This document shows positions 37,279 through 45,992 of a stretch of 64,000 bases of DNA, piece by piece; positions within the stretch are counted from its first letter, which is position 1; each line of letters begins with the position of its first letter. This DNA is from Flavobacteriales bacterium (lineage in GTDB: Bacteria; Bacteroidota; Bacteroidia; Flavobacteriales_G; Salibacteraceae). The notes under the pieces were generated by a model, which made no database searches, was not told where the DNA came from, and saw only the letters and a list, made by a program, of their open reading frames with translations. Both the position numbers and the translations under genes were made by a program. The stretch spans positions 1 through 64,000 of the forward strand of contig DNTB01000096.1 in assembly GCA_003499525.1 (NCBI GenBank), given 5' to 3'.

Positions 37279-38235
37279 TCAGGCTTTGAGCGAGTCGAGA
37301 TAATTGAGAACATCCTGTTCGAGCTTAACATTTGACTTGCGGTTCCCGGACCGATCAAATTGATTACCCGTTATTTTTTCATACAGTTCTATGTACCTAT
37401 TGGTAACAAGTTCTACGAACTCATCTGGCAATTCCGGCATTCTCTGTCCTTCTAAACCCTGGAAACCATTCTCAATAAGCCATTCGCGTACAAATTCTTT
37501 CGATAATTGACGTTGGGGCTCTCCTTCTCTTTGAAGTTGATCATAGGTGTTCAGATAAAAATATCTTGATGAATCCGGAGTATGTATTTCATCTATCAGA
37601 ACAATAGCTCCATTCGAGTCTAACCCAAACTCATATTTAGTATCCACCAGAATAAGGCCTCTTTCGGCAGCCAAATGAGTTCCGCTTTCAAAGAGTTTTC
37701 TGGTGTACTCTTCGAGCTGATTGTATGTTCCTTCGTCCACAATTCCTTTCTCAATGATTTCCTCCCGGGAAATGTCTTCATCATGTCCTTCCTCGGCCTT
37801 CGTTGCGGGAGTAATAATCGGAATTGGAAATTTATCATGCTCTTTCATTCCCTCAGGCAATGGAACTCCGCAAAGCTTTCTCCCACCACTCCGGTATACT
37901 CTCCAGGCATGCCCGGTCAGATATCCTCGAATGACCATCTCAATTTTTATAGGTTCAGCCTTAAGGCCACTCATAACATTGGGATGTGGAGTAGCTTTTT
38001 TCCAGTTGGGCACGATATCAGAAGTTCTGTCAAGAAAATCAGATGCGATACTTGTAAGCACTTCTCCTTTGAACGGTATTCCTTTTGGAAGCACATGGTC
38101 AAATGCAGAAATCCGATCTGTTGCCACCAATAGAATGTCACCATTAGTAAGCGAATAAACATCTCTTACCTTACCACGGTACAAACTATCTATTAATGGA
38201 TGTTTGAAGTTGGTTTCAACAATAGCTGGTCTCAT
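37279..38235 (-). CDS. purC: Phosphoribosylaminoimidazole-succinocarboxamide synthase
   Basis: A 318-residue SAICAR synthetase of the longer type. Motifs are LYRGKVRDVYSLTNGDILLV near the N-terminus (ATP-binding strand), IPIEMVIRGYLTGHAWR-like KIEMVIRGYLTGHAWR, and LILVDTKYEFGLDSNGAIVL with IDEIHTPDSSRY. It joins aspartate to CAIR with ATP in purine synthesis. Its ATG overlaps the phoH stop by 4 bases, so it is co-translated with phoH. Confidence 0.95.
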   Translation of the reverse strand: MRPAIVETNFKHPLIDSLYRGKVRDVYSLTNGDILLVATDRISAFDHVLPKGIPFKGEVLTSIASDFLDRTSDIVPNWKKATPHPNVMSGLKAEPIKIEMVIRGYLTGHAWRVYRSGGRKLCGVPLPEGMKEHDKFPIPIITPATKAEEGHDEDISREEIIEKGIVDEGTYNQLEEYTRKLFESGTHLAAERGLILVDTKYEFGLDSNGAIVLIDEIHTPDSSRYFYLNTYDQLQREGEPQRQLSKEFVREWLIENGFQGLEGQRMPELPDEFVELVTNRYIELYEKITGNQFDRSGNRKSNVKLEQDVLNYLDSLKA

Positions 38236-39182
38236 TTCTTTCCTTCTTTATCGTATGCCTTAATAATATCCTTGACGATTGGATGCCGGATGACATCCCT
38301 ATCTCCAAGACGGACAAACGCAATTCCTTCAATGTTCTCCAGGTTCCTCAGAGCATGCACTAATCCGGATTGCTGATTTCTGGGTAGGTCTACCTGTGAG
38401 ATATCTCCTGTGACGATAAATTGTGCATTCGCACCCATACGTGTTAGGAACATTTTCATCTGATTTGCAGAAGCATTTTGAGCCTCATCCAGAATGACAA
38501 ATGCATTGTCCAGGGTCCGGCCTCTCATAAATGCCAAAGGAGCAATCTGAATGGTCCCATCCTCGAGGTACTGATGAAGTTTGTTTGACGGAATCATGTC
38601 ATAAAGAGCATCATAGAGCGGTAATATGTAGGGATCTAGTTTATCCTTCAGATCGCCGGGAAGAAACCCCAGGTTTTCCCCTGCCTCCACTGCTGGCCGG
38701 GTAAGAATAATTCGCTCGACCTTATGGTTTTTCAGGGCTCTCACGGCTAGCGCTACAGCGGTGTATGTCTTTCCGGTTCCTGCGGGGCCGATAGCAAAAA
38801 CCATATCATGATCTTCACATGCTTCAACAATTTTGAGCTGATTCTGAGTTCTGGCCCGTATTAGAGTACCCCCTGTACCATAAACAAGAACTTCTTCCTG
38901 TCCTATTCTTGCACGAATATGGGTTTCTGATGGTTCATTCAGTATTCCTTTGATGCCTTCCTTGTCAAGGACATTGTAGGTATTGTAATGCTCGATTAGA
39001 GCATTGACTTTCCTGGTAAATTGAAGAAGTTCCTTTTCGTTTCCCTTTGCCCTGAATTCATTCCCCCGAGCCACAATCTTGAGTTTCGGGAAATGATCTT
39101 TTATGATATTGACGTGTTCATGATTGATTCCAAAAATATCGACTGGGCTGTTGGAATCAAGGCTAATTATGATCTCTTGCAA
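38232..39182 (-). CDS. phoH: PhoH family protein (P-loop ATPase)
   Basis: A 316-residue PhoH protein. An N-terminal KH-like region spans ~1-90. Walker A GPAGTGKT is at 132-139, TRPAVEAGENLGFLPGDL follows, and Walker B FVILDEAQNAS is near 230. The only conventional start in frame is TTG at 39182, because the frame is closed by a stop upstream with no ATG or GTG between; the N-terminal length matches homologues. PhoH proteins bind RNA and have been linked to RNA turnover and ribosome maturation. It is co-translated with purC and divergent from the SAM hydrolase-like gene. Confidence 0.9.
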   Translation of the reverse strand: MQEIIISLDSNSPVDIFGINHEHVNIIKDHFPKLKIVARGNEFRAKGNEKELLQFTRKVNALIEHYNTYNVLDKEGIKGILNEPSETHIRARIGQEEVLVYGTGGTLIRARTQNQLKIVEACEDHDMVFAIGPAGTGKTYTAVALAVRALKNHKVERIILTRPAVEAGENLGFLPGDLKDKLDPYILPLYDALYDMIPSNKLHQYLEDGTIQIAPLAFMRGRTLDNAFVILDEAQNASANQMKMFLTRMGANAQFIVTGDISQVDLPRNQQSGLVHALRNLENIEGIAFVRLGDRDVIRHPIVKDIIKAYDKEGKK

Positions 39183-39227
39183 TGCCTTTATTTTCTGAGA
39201 TGTGGTACGTTTTGTTTTCTACTTTCG

Positions 39228-39235
39228 CAAAGCTA
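39228..39235 (-). promoter_or_regulatory. Possible -7 box for phoH-purC
   Basis: On the minus strand this reads TAGCTTTG, an exact TAnnTTTG match, 46 bases before the phoH TTG start. At the 19-base distance the upstream triplet is TTC rather than TTG, so the promoter is near-consensus. Confidence 0.4.
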
Positions 39236-39275
39236 AATGAAAAGGTCATTTGACGAACCCATTAGGTAGTTGAGC

Positions 39276-40058
39276 ATGCCAATAGTAACACTCACAACAG
39301 ATTACGGTACTACCGATTCTTATATTGCTGAGATAAAAGGTTCAATTCTCACTCAGACTAATCAGGTGAGCTTCATTGATGTGAGTCATGACATTCGGAA
39401 GTTCGATCTATATCATGGGGCTCATGTAGTAAGAAATGCCTTTCATAGTTTTCCTGAAGGCACTCTGCATTTGGTCAGCGTTGGAGTATTTTCACCTGAT
39501 TCATCCTATGCCCTATCCTTATATAAAGGGCATCACTTTTGCGGACCTGATAATGGAGTGATGTCATTGATTTTTGAAGGACTACGTGCTACGCACAATT
39601 TGATCACTTTGCCTCTACCCAAAGAATTTAACAGTTTTCCTGCCAAATTTTTCTTCCCAATAGTGGCGCATCATATTGCACAAGGTGGTACACCAGAAAT
39701 AATTGCTTCAGCAGTTCCTTCACTCAGGCCTGTATTTAGCCCGAAACCGGTAATCATGAATGACCTGATCAGGGCCAATATTCAATACATCGACGAGTTC
39801 GGGAACCTGATTACCAACCTTGATACTTCGGAATTCGAGAAAGTACGAGCCGGCAGATCATTTTCAATTCGGTTTCGTTTACCCGGGTTTCGAACTCAAA
39901 CTATTTCTGAACACTACAACTCAGTAGATGAAGGGGACATCGTAGCTTTGTTTAATCAGCATGGTTTTTTAGAAATAGCCATCAATTCTGGCAATGCATC
40001 TCAACTACTAGGCGTTCAAATCAACGACCTGATTAGCATTTCTTTCAATGATCGTTAG
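39276..40058 (+). CDS. SAM hydrolase/halogenase-fold protein (DUF62)
   Basis: The chosen start is the ATG at 39276 (MPIVTLTTDYGTTDSYIAE); a TTG 6 bases earlier is less likely. About 260 residues. The N-terminal TLTTDYGTTDSY and IDVSHDIRKFDLYHGAH, the GPDNGVMSL loop, and YIDEFGNLITNL in the C-terminal domain define the S-adenosyl-L-methionine hydroxide adenosyltransferase family. Such enzymes split SAM to adenosine and methionine using water; fluorinase and chlorinase are relatives but nothing suggests halogen use here. Its end overlaps the next gene by 11 bases, so the two are coupled. Confidence 0.88.
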   Translation: MPIVTLTTDYGTTDSYIAEIKGSILTQTNQVSFIDVSHDIRKFDLYHGAHVVRNAFHSFPEGTLHLVSVGVFSPDSSYALSLYKGHHFCGPDNGVMSLIFEGLRATHNLITLPLPKEFNSFPAKFFFPIVAHHIAQGGTPEIIASAVPSLRPVFSPKPVIMNDLIRANIQYIDEFGNLITNLDTSEFEKVRAGRSFSIRFRLPGFRTQTISEHYNSVDEGDIVALFNQHGFLEIAINSGNASQLLGVQINDLISISFNDR

Positions 40059-40332
40059 AATTGTCACTCTGCACATTAAGGAAGAACGCGTTGATGAGTT
40101 CGAAGCATTGTCCTCAAGAATTCGTGAGAGAATCCTTTCATTTCCGGGATGCACACATCTTGAGTTTCTTCGGGATATAGTAGACAAGGGGCTTTTTGTA
40201 ACGTGCTCTGTATGGGAGAAAGAAGAAGATTTGGAAAGATACCGGGCATCAGAACTCTTTGCGGATATTTGGCCTGAAGCTAAAGATATGTTTAGCAAAA
40301 AAGCCAGTGCTCAAACCTTAGTCAAGCTCTAG
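40048..40332 (+). CDS. ABM-domain (putative quinol monooxygenase-like) protein
   Basis: A 94-residue alpha/beta protein of the antibiotic biosynthesis monooxygenase (dimeric ferredoxin-like) fold. It begins MIVRIVTLHIKEERVDEFEA, continues with ILSFPGCTHLEFLRD, and has CSVWEKEEDLERYRAS in the second half, the typical layout. Members act on quinones or haem, or are simply dimeric sensors. It overlaps the SAM hydrolase-like gene by 11 bases; the functional link is unknown. Confidence 0.78.
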   Translation: MIVRIVTLHIKEERVDEFEALSSRIRERILSFPGCTHLEFLRDIVDKGLFVTCSVWEKEEDLERYRASELFADIWPEAKDMFSKKASAQTLVKL

Positions 40333-40483
40333 CCAAAGCCTTTCCATTTTCTATTAATTCCTTTATTTTCAGGTAAGTGGTAATCAACAATTCGCTTTTC
40401 ATATCTTTCAATTAACTTAAAAAAAAGCCCCCTTCATTAAAAATACATTTACATCAGAAAATTCAAATGAATAACTGGTGTCG

Positions 40484-40705
40484 ATGAAGCCCCAAATAGT
40501 AATTAAAAAAATTCTGAAACTCTTTATTGTAATCTGGATTTTGTTCACTCCAGATCTGAGTTTCGCCCCGCCATTCCCAACTTGTCCGACATGTACCACT
40601 CCCGTTCCTATTGATGGAGGAATTGGATTGTTGATCATCGCAGCCATGATAATCGGACTTCGAATGACTATAGTAGTATTGAAAAAGAAATACGTAAGTA
40701 CATAA
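40484..40705 (+). CDS. Microprotein with Pro-Ile-Asp motif and C-terminal TM (copy 1)
   Basis: 73 residues from the ATG at 40484 (MKPQIVIKKILKLF). It has an N-terminal signal-like helix (LFIVIWILFTPDLSFA), a short cysteine-proline segment (FPTCPTCTTPVPIDGGIG), a second hydrophobic helix (LLIIAAMIIGLRMTIVVL) and a lysine-rich end. Order and motif match the second microprotein 200 bases downstream. A signal peptide, P-I-D motif, hydrophobic helix and basic tail resemble a small C-terminal sorting-signal family that I recall in Bacteroidota, but I cannot confirm the assignment. The function is unknown. Confidence 0.6.
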   Translation: MKPQIVIKKILKLFIVIWILFTPDLSFAPPFPTCPTCTTPVPIDGGIGLLIIAAMIIGLRMTIVVLKKKYVST

Positions 40706-40714
40706 AGCTTCATC

Positions 40715-40730
40715 GACGATAAAAATCGTC
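40715..40730. repeat. Small perfect hairpin downstream of microprotein 1
   Basis: GACGAT, a 4-base A loop, then ATCGTC. It lies 10 bases after the stop and before the strong terminator, so it may be an RNA-stabilising 3' hairpin. Confidence 0.45.
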
Positions 40731-40755
40731 ATACTCGTTTCATTTTGAGAGAATT

Positions 40756-40780
40756 AAGAGGCGTAATTGCCTCTTTTTTT
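40756..40780 (+). terminator. Intrinsic terminator after microprotein 1
   Basis: AAGAGGC, a 6-base loop, GCCTCTT and a run of Ts form a standard intrinsic terminator. It separates the two microprotein genes, so each is transcribed on its own. Confidence 0.82.
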
Positions 40781-40852
40781 ATGCTCAAAATTCTAATTAA
40801 TAGGAAAATCACAGAATAAAAATAAAAACTAACAATAAAATGTGAATAACTG

Positions 40853-40882
40853 TTGTGTAATAGATTTTAGTTGGTACTTTTG
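40853..40882 (+). promoter_or_regulatory. Bacteroidota-type promoter for microprotein 2
   Basis: TTG at 40853-40855, an exact 19-base spacer, and TACTTTTG at 40875-40882 match TTG-N19-TAnnTTTG fully. The predicted start site is near 40888, about 15 bases before the ATG at 40903. This also supports the microprotein being a real gene. Confidence 0.68.
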
Positions 40883-40902
40883 TAGGCAGAAAATTGAGGG
40901 TT

Positions 40903-41106
40903 ATGAAAGTTTCTTGGGGGAAGAAACTCTTTCTGACATTTGTTTATTTGTGCATTTCTGTGGGATTGAACGCGTTACCAATTCCCTGTACGACTTGTAC
41001 TGCTCCAACGCCGATAGATCAGGGTACAGGGGTATTATGGGTAGTAGGCGTACTCATCGGGATAGTGTATACGGTGCGACACTTTCATAAAAGATCAAAA
41101 GCCTAA
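40903..41106 (+). CDS. Microprotein with Pro-Ile-Asp motif and C-terminal TM (copy 2)
   Basis: 67 residues from the ATG at 40903 (MKVSWGKKLFLTFVYLC), chosen because it follows the promoter; an in-frame TTG at 40894 adds three residues. A signal-like helix ends at NALPIP, followed by CTTCTAPTPIDQGTG, a hydrophobic helix (VLWVVGVLIGIVYTV) and a basic tail (RHFHKRSKA). It shares CxxCTxPxPIDxGxG with the microprotein at 40484, so the two are diverged paralogues. Two cysteines with a basic tail could allow processing or anchoring. The stop abuts that of the convergent peptidase gene. Confidence 0.62.
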   Translation: MKVSWGKKLFLTFVYLCISVGLNALPIPCTTCTAPTPIDQGTGVLWVVGVLIGIVYTVRHFHKRSKA

Positions 41107-43494
41107 CTAGAGCTTCCACCTTTTTATCAAAGCATTCATAGTTTTCCGTTCCACCTCACTCAAACCGCTAAGATGGACTATAGTGTCAATTTGAGATTGA
41201 AACTCTTCCTGCAGATAATATGATTTGAGTATTTCCCTGGCGGGAGATGATAGCTTGCGATTGAAATATACGCTTGCTAAAACTATGGATTTAAGATATT
41301 CAGAAGATGCGTCATTCAGGATATTCAGCTGCCTTAAAGCCTTAAGCCTTACGTCGAATGAAAACGATTCCGATGCGAAATCCAACAGCTTCATGTGATA
41401 CCTTGGGTCTTGTTCTATCAAATATTTTAATACCAACCAGTCAATTTGATCTAACTCAGATTCAAATACCTGCCACGGTGTTTTTCCTATCAAGATTATA
41501 AATCGCTGAGGGTCCAATTGCAGGCCTACTTGTGCAATAGCGAGTTTTTCCTGCCCGTCTGCCTTCTCAAAAAGGACGGGTAATGAGTCAAAGCACGATA
41601 AAGATGAACTTGCTCTCATCTTCCTAAGCGAGAGAATTCTGATTTCGCTGTCCTGATGGTTCAGTAAATCACAAATAACATGGTCATCCACAACCAATTC
41701 CTCAACGCTAAGTATCGCCCTGATGAACTCTTCATTCGTTTCTGTTCTCAAAATGCTATTCATTAGCTCATGCCAGATACCTTCATCGTGGAAATTCAAC
41801 ATTGAATTGAGCGACCTTAGACGAAGATGTTGAAAGTGGTCTTGTTCCATATCCAATCTGAATTCATCCAAAGTTTTGTTTTCCTGAACATAAGCCAATA
41901 CTTTTCCCTCTGGATCAATCGCCCACCCCACACTACCAACTGGTATTTTTATCTCCATGGGGTAGTCCCAATCAGAGGACAACTTCCGAATAACCTTGAA
42001 CGAAGAATTATTCGCCAGATAAAACTCAAGGTACGGTTGTTCAGGATAGTATTCGCCGTTAATGCTGTTGCTTACATCGACCTGAACACCATTATCACTG
42101 GTATTGGCCTCTACAGCAATTTCTCCGGCCTCACATATCCATCTTTGCCAGAACAAATCATATTTTCCACTGTATCGGTCATGAATGAATCCAAGAAAAC
42201 TTTCCGTCGTAATGTTTTGGAAAGCATACCTCTTTAGATAGTCTTTCATGAGCTCATCAAATTGAATCTGTCCAATCATGTCTTCAAACATATCGAGCAC
42301 CCACCCTCCTTTATAATACTGTCTTTCGGATCCGGACCTTTCTTTTGCCACAGGTATTGAATCCCTCTCGTTCGCGAGAAATATGGATGATCTGTACTGT
42401 TCCCTTATCTCTCTGTAATAACTTTCTCCAAATCGAAACCTCAACCACTCCATGTGATAGTATGTTGCAAAACTCTCGTGTAGCCAATGATCATGATTGG
42501 TAGTTCCGGTAATCAAGTCTCCAAACCACTGATGTGCATATTCATGAGCAGAAACCCAGGAGAAGTTTTTGAACATGCCTGGTCGAACAAGGCGATCACT
42601 CATAATAACCGAAGTGGTGTTTTCCATGGCGCCGTGCATGTAATCCCGAACAGGAATAATTCTGAAAGTACTCCACGGATAAGGAGAGCCAATGCGATCA
42701 TTAAGGTACTTGATCATTTCAATCAAATCATCCAAGTATAACCCAGGCTCAATTTGCTGATAATCAGAATAGTAAAACTCCAAATCTATTCCATCAACTT
42801 TTTCCTTCACAACTTCAAACTGACCAATTCCGAGCATGATGAGATAGCTGGAATGCGGTTCCTCTAATCGGTAGTGCCATTGAACCTTTCCATTTTCAAG
42901 AGTTTTTTTAGAGATCAACACCCCATTGGAAATAACGCTATATCCTTCATCAAAAATCACCTTAACCTCTGAAGTCAGTTTATCAGATAGATGATCCCAA
43001 TGAGGTATCCAATGCCGGTTATCTATTCCCTGTCCTTGAGACCATATCTGTTTAGGAGCTCGGTTGGTTGAGTCATTCCAGCCGATAAAATACAGTCCCT
43101 TCCTCGGCTGAGCATGATATATGAGTCTGAGCACATTGTCAGCGTCTTTCAAAAGCAATTCAGTTTGAGGAATGGCAATTCGTTTTCCGACCCGATATAT
43201 TTGAACCTTTTCACCATTGAGGAATGATTGCTCCACCTCAATACCTGGCCCATGAAGCCAAAGTGTATCCTGAATTTGACCTGGGACTCTAAGATGCAAT
43301 GAAAGATCTCCAAATATTTTTCCCGCTTCTGGTTCAAAGCTGAATTCAGCATACAGGTGAACTTGATCCAACCAATTCTCCTCTAAATAATTCTTATCGG
43401 ACGCAGGGCCAAAATCACATATTTGTGCCTGAGCAGAGTGGGCTAAAGCAAGAATAATGGCACTTAAGAAAAAATATGAATCTATGAATCTCAT
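41107..43494 (-). CDS. M1-family zinc aminopeptidase, exported
   Basis: About 795 residues from the ATG at 43494 (MRFIDSYFFLSAIILALAHSAQA), which gives a clean signal peptide; an upstream in-frame start at 43518 is less likely. The gluzincin motif is HEYAHQWFGD (about 317-326), with the third zinc ligand Glu 18 residues after the second His in LHESFATYY. The substrate-anchoring GAMEN appears as HGAMENTTSVIM. The C-terminal ~250 residues are helical (ARM-like). It would trim N-terminal residues of peptides in the periplasm. No T9SS tail is present. It is divergent from gldF. Confidence 0.9.
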   Translation of the reverse strand: MRFIDSYFFLSAIILALAHSAQAQICDFGPASDKNYLEENWLDQVHLYAEFSFEPEAGKIFGDLSLHLRVPGQIQDTLWLHGPGIEVEQSFLNGEKVQIYRVGKRIAIPQTELLLKDADNVLRLIYHAQPRKGLYFIGWNDSTNRAPKQIWSQGQGIDNRHWIPHWDHLSDKLTSEVKVIFDEGYSVISNGVLISKKTLENGKVQWHYRLEEPHSSYLIMLGIGQFEVVKEKVDGIDLEFYYSDYQQIEPGLYLDDLIEMIKYLNDRIGSPYPWSTFRIIPVRDYMHGAMENTTSVIMSDRLVRPGMFKNFSWVSAHEYAHQWFGDLITGTTNHDHWLHESFATYYHMEWLRFRFGESYYREIREQYRSSIFLANERDSIPVAKERSGSERQYYKGGWVLDMFEDMIGQIQFDELMKDYLKRYAFQNITTESFLGFIHDRYSGKYDLFWQRWICEAGEIAVEANTSDNGVQVDVSNSINGEYYPEQPYLEFYLANNSSFKVIRKLSSDWDYPMEIKIPVGSVGWAIDPEGKVLAYVQENKTLDEFRLDMEQDHFQHLRLRSLNSMLNFHDEGIWHELMNSILRTETNEEFIRAILSVEELVVDDHVICDLLNHQDSEIRILSLRKMRASSSLSCFDSLPVLFEKADGQEKLAIAQVGLQLDPQRFIILIGKTPWQVFESELDQIDWLVLKYLIEQDPRYHMKLLDFASESFSFDVRLKALRQLNILNDASSEYLKSIVLASVYFNRKLSSPAREILKSYYLQEEFQSQIDTIVHLSGLSEVERKTMNALIKRWKL

Positions 43495-43543
43495 TTTCGT
43501 TACGTTCGGACAGATCAATACTAAACGATTCTATCGAAAAAGC

Positions 43544-43551
43544 TAAATTTG
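43544..43551 (+). promoter_or_regulatory. Possible -7 box for the gldF operon
   Basis: TAAATTTG matches TAnnTTTG exactly, 22 bases before the gldF ATG. No TTG is found at the expected upstream distance, so this is a half match. Confidence 0.33.
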
Positions 43552-43572
43552 GCGTCTTTCGTTAGAAGGCGT

Positions 43573-44298
43573 ATGTACGCATTGTTGCTCAAGGAACTTT
43601 CCGAATTTCTTTCATCCCTTACTGGGTATATTGCCGTAGTGATTTTCCTCATCATTACCTCACTTTTTCTGTGGGTATTTCCAGGTAATCTTAACATTTT
43701 GGATGGTGGATATGCAACTTTGGAACCATTATTCACTATCGCTCCGTGGGTTTTTCTTTTTTTAATTCCGGCCTTGAATATGAAGAGTTTCTCAGAAGAA
43801 TGGCGAAATGGCACTTTAGAATTAATTTATACCAAACCTGTTACTGAATGGCAAATTGTTTTGGCCAAATACATCGCCAACAACCTGGTCACGATCATTG
43901 CGCTGTTTCCCACTCTTGTTTACTACTACTCTATTCGGAGGTTGAGCCTTGATCCGGGTCTTGATGAGGGAGCGACCTGGGGCTCTTACATCGGAATTGT
44001 TTTTCTCGCTCTCGTTTTTAATGCAATTAGTCTCTTTGCCTCGAGTCTTTCAAGGAATCAAATCGTTTCTTTCGTTATCGGCTTATTCATCTCCTTTTTT
44101 CTATTCGTAGGATTTGAGCAGATAAGCAGTTTTTCATTGCTTGGCTCATTTGATTATATCTTCATTCAGTTGGGAATTAATTCCCACTACGTTTCCATTA
44201 GCCGGGGAGTTATCGACTCAAGGGATTTGATCTACTTCCTGTCGCTGGTTGGGGCATTTCTAATATTCACCCGATATAGATTGGAGGTGATCAAATGA
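43573..44298 (+). CDS. gldF: Gliding motility ABC transporter permease GldF
   Basis: The chosen start is the ATG at 43573 (MYALLLKELSEFLSSLTGY); an in-frame TTG at 43549 is less likely. About 241 residues with six membrane helices. The segments GYIAVVIFLIITSLFLWVFP, ALNMKSFSEEWRNGTLELIY and TKPVTEWQIVLAKY are typical of GldF, the ABC-2-type permease that works with GldG and the ATPase GldA in flavobacterial gliding. GldA is not in the window, as is usual when it is encoded elsewhere. The gene overlaps gldG by 4 bases. Confidence 0.9.
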   Translation: MYALLLKELSEFLSSLTGYIAVVIFLIITSLFLWVFPGNLNILDGGYATLEPLFTIAPWVFLFLIPALNMKSFSEEWRNGTLELIYTKPVTEWQIVLAKYIANNLVTIIALFPTLVYYYSIRRLSLDPGLDEGATWGSYIGIVFLALVFNAISLFASSLSRNQIVSFVIGLFISFFLFVGFEQISSFSLLGSFDYIFIQLGINSHYVSISRGVIDSRDLIYFLSLVGAFLIFTRYRLEVIK

Positions 44299-45992
44299 AA
44301 AACAGGGGGCTTTCCAAAAAATTGAATTCACTCTTTGGCATTGGATTGCTCATTATTATCCTTTTGCTCATCAATGTTGGGGGGAGATTCTACTTTTTCA
44401 GACTTGATCTCACAAGCGACCATCGGTATTCGCTGCACCCCGCAACACAGAAGCAATTAGAAGAACTCAAAGACATAGCCTTTTTCAGAGTCTATCTGGA
44501 TGGAGATTTACCGGCCGGTTTCCAACGCTTGAGAAACTCGATCATGGAAACCTTGCAGGAAATGACGGTTTATGGAGGTGATAACATTCAGTTCGAACTA
44601 ATAAATCCGACAGAAAGTGGCGATTCTGATAAGATTCAGGATATATACCGTGAGCTTTCCGAACAAGGTTTGAAGTACACTAACCTATATGCTACTGAAG
44701 GAGAAGTAAATACAGAGCAGATTATTTTTCCAGGGGCTATATTATCATACAATGAACGAGAATATCCCATTCAGTTTCTGCGTTCAAATATTGGGTCTAC
44801 TCCTGAGGAAATGTTAAACAATTCTATTCAACAAATCGAGTTTGAGCTATCGAGCGCAATACGTAAAGCCACAAACAGGGTAAAATCACCTATAGCCGTT
44901 GTGATTGGTGAAGGCTATACCCAACCAATCTATTTGCAATCATTACTAAAATCTTTGCTCGAATTTTATGAAGTAGATACCATTTCTATTAATGGAAAAG
45001 TAGATGCTCTGGACAACTATGACGCCGTTATTATTCCCGGCCCAAACAGGCCAATACCATCAAAAGACAAATATCTTTTGGACCAATTCATTATGCACGG
45101 TGGAAAGACGCTGTGGTTTGTAGACGGTGTTGAAGTTCGCAAAGACTCTCTGTTCGCCCTCGGAACGACATTGTCATTAGCCAATGAGGCAGACCTGACT
45201 GATATGCTTTTCAAATATGGAGTACGGGTGAATAGTGATCTGATCATGGATTTACAAGCTCTACCCATCCCTGTAGTAACAGGAATGATGGGGGACCAAC
45301 CCCGTCAGGATATGTTCCCATGGTTTTATTACCCGCTGCAATTTTCGCCTGACAATCATCCCATAAACCAGGATTTGGATGCTGTAGCAACCCAATTCGT
45401 AAGTAGTTTGGATACATTAAAAAACGACATCTCAAAGACTCCCCTGTTGATGACTTCGGAGAAAAGTAAGCTTGTAAACGCTCCCACAAGGGTTTCGCTG
45501 AATATACTTCGTTTCCCTCCGGACGAACGTCAATACTCCAAAGGCAGAATTATCAATGGAGTGCTTCTTGAAGGTGAGTTCCAATCGGCGTTTAAGAATA
45601 GAATTTCGCCGGAGATATCCGAGAATCCCATCTTCAAATACAAAGAAAAAAGTGCCCCTAACAAGATGATCGTATTCTCCAGTTCGAGTTTGGTGAAGAA
45701 TGAAGTAGATACACTACGTCAGAAATATTTTGACCTCGGATATTACAAATACACAAGAACCGTCTATGCGAACAAGGAATTAGTCATGAATGCTGTGAAT
45801 TACCTGATGGATGATTCAGGATTAATCAACGCTCGATCGAAGAAATTTAAAATAAGGCTTTTAGACCGTCCAGAAATTACCAGAAATCGACGTACACTGC
45901 AGGCTATGAATACTTTTATTCCTGTGGTGCTCATTTCGTTACTTGCGTTGATAGCGGCATTGCTACGAAGAAATAGATATAGGATACAATGA
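44295..45992 (+). CDS. gldG: Gliding-associated ABC transporter substrate-binding component GldG
   Basis: A 565-residue protein with an N-terminal membrane helix (LFGIGLLIIILLLINVGG), a large periplasmic domain (YFFRLDLTSDHRYSLHPATQ near the start) and a C-terminal helix (FIPVVLISLLALIAALL). The layout and the start sequence match GldG, which pairs with GldF in the gliding ABC complex. It overlaps gldF by 4 bases upstream and a DUF4340-like gene by 4 bases downstream, so all three are one operon. Confidence 0.9.
   Translation: MKNRGLSKKLNSLFGIGLLIIILLLINVGGRFYFFRLDLTSDHRYSLHPATQKQLEELKDIAFFRVYLDGDLPAGFQRLRNSIMETLQEMTVYGGDNIQFELINPTESGDSDKIQDIYRELSEQGLKYTNLYATEGEVNTEQIIFPGAILSYNEREYPIQFLRSNIGSTPEEMLNNSIQQIEFELSSAIRKATNRVKSPIAVVIGEGYTQPIYLQSLLKSLLEFYEVDTISINGKVDALDNYDAVIIPGPNRPIPSKDKYLLDQFIMHGGKTLWFVDGVEVRKDSLFALGTTLSLANEADLTDMLFKYGVRVNSDLIMDLQALPIPVVTGMMGDQPRQDMFPWFYYPLQFSPDNHPINQDLDAVATQFVSSLDTLKNDISKTPLLMTSEKSKLVNAPTRVSLNILRFPPDERQYSKGRIINGVLLEGEFQSAFKNRISPEISENPIFKYKEKSAPNKMIVFSSSSLVKNEVDTLRQKYFDLGYYKYTRTVYANKELVMNAVNYLMDDSGLINARSKKFKIRLLDRPEITRNRRTLQAMNTFIPVVLISLLALIAALLRRNRYRIQ

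Noticed and set aside
40463..40732. Minus-strand ORFs opposite the first microprotein gene
   Set aside because: They are antisense to a gene with a signal-like helix, shared motif and terminator, and have no recognisable features themselves.
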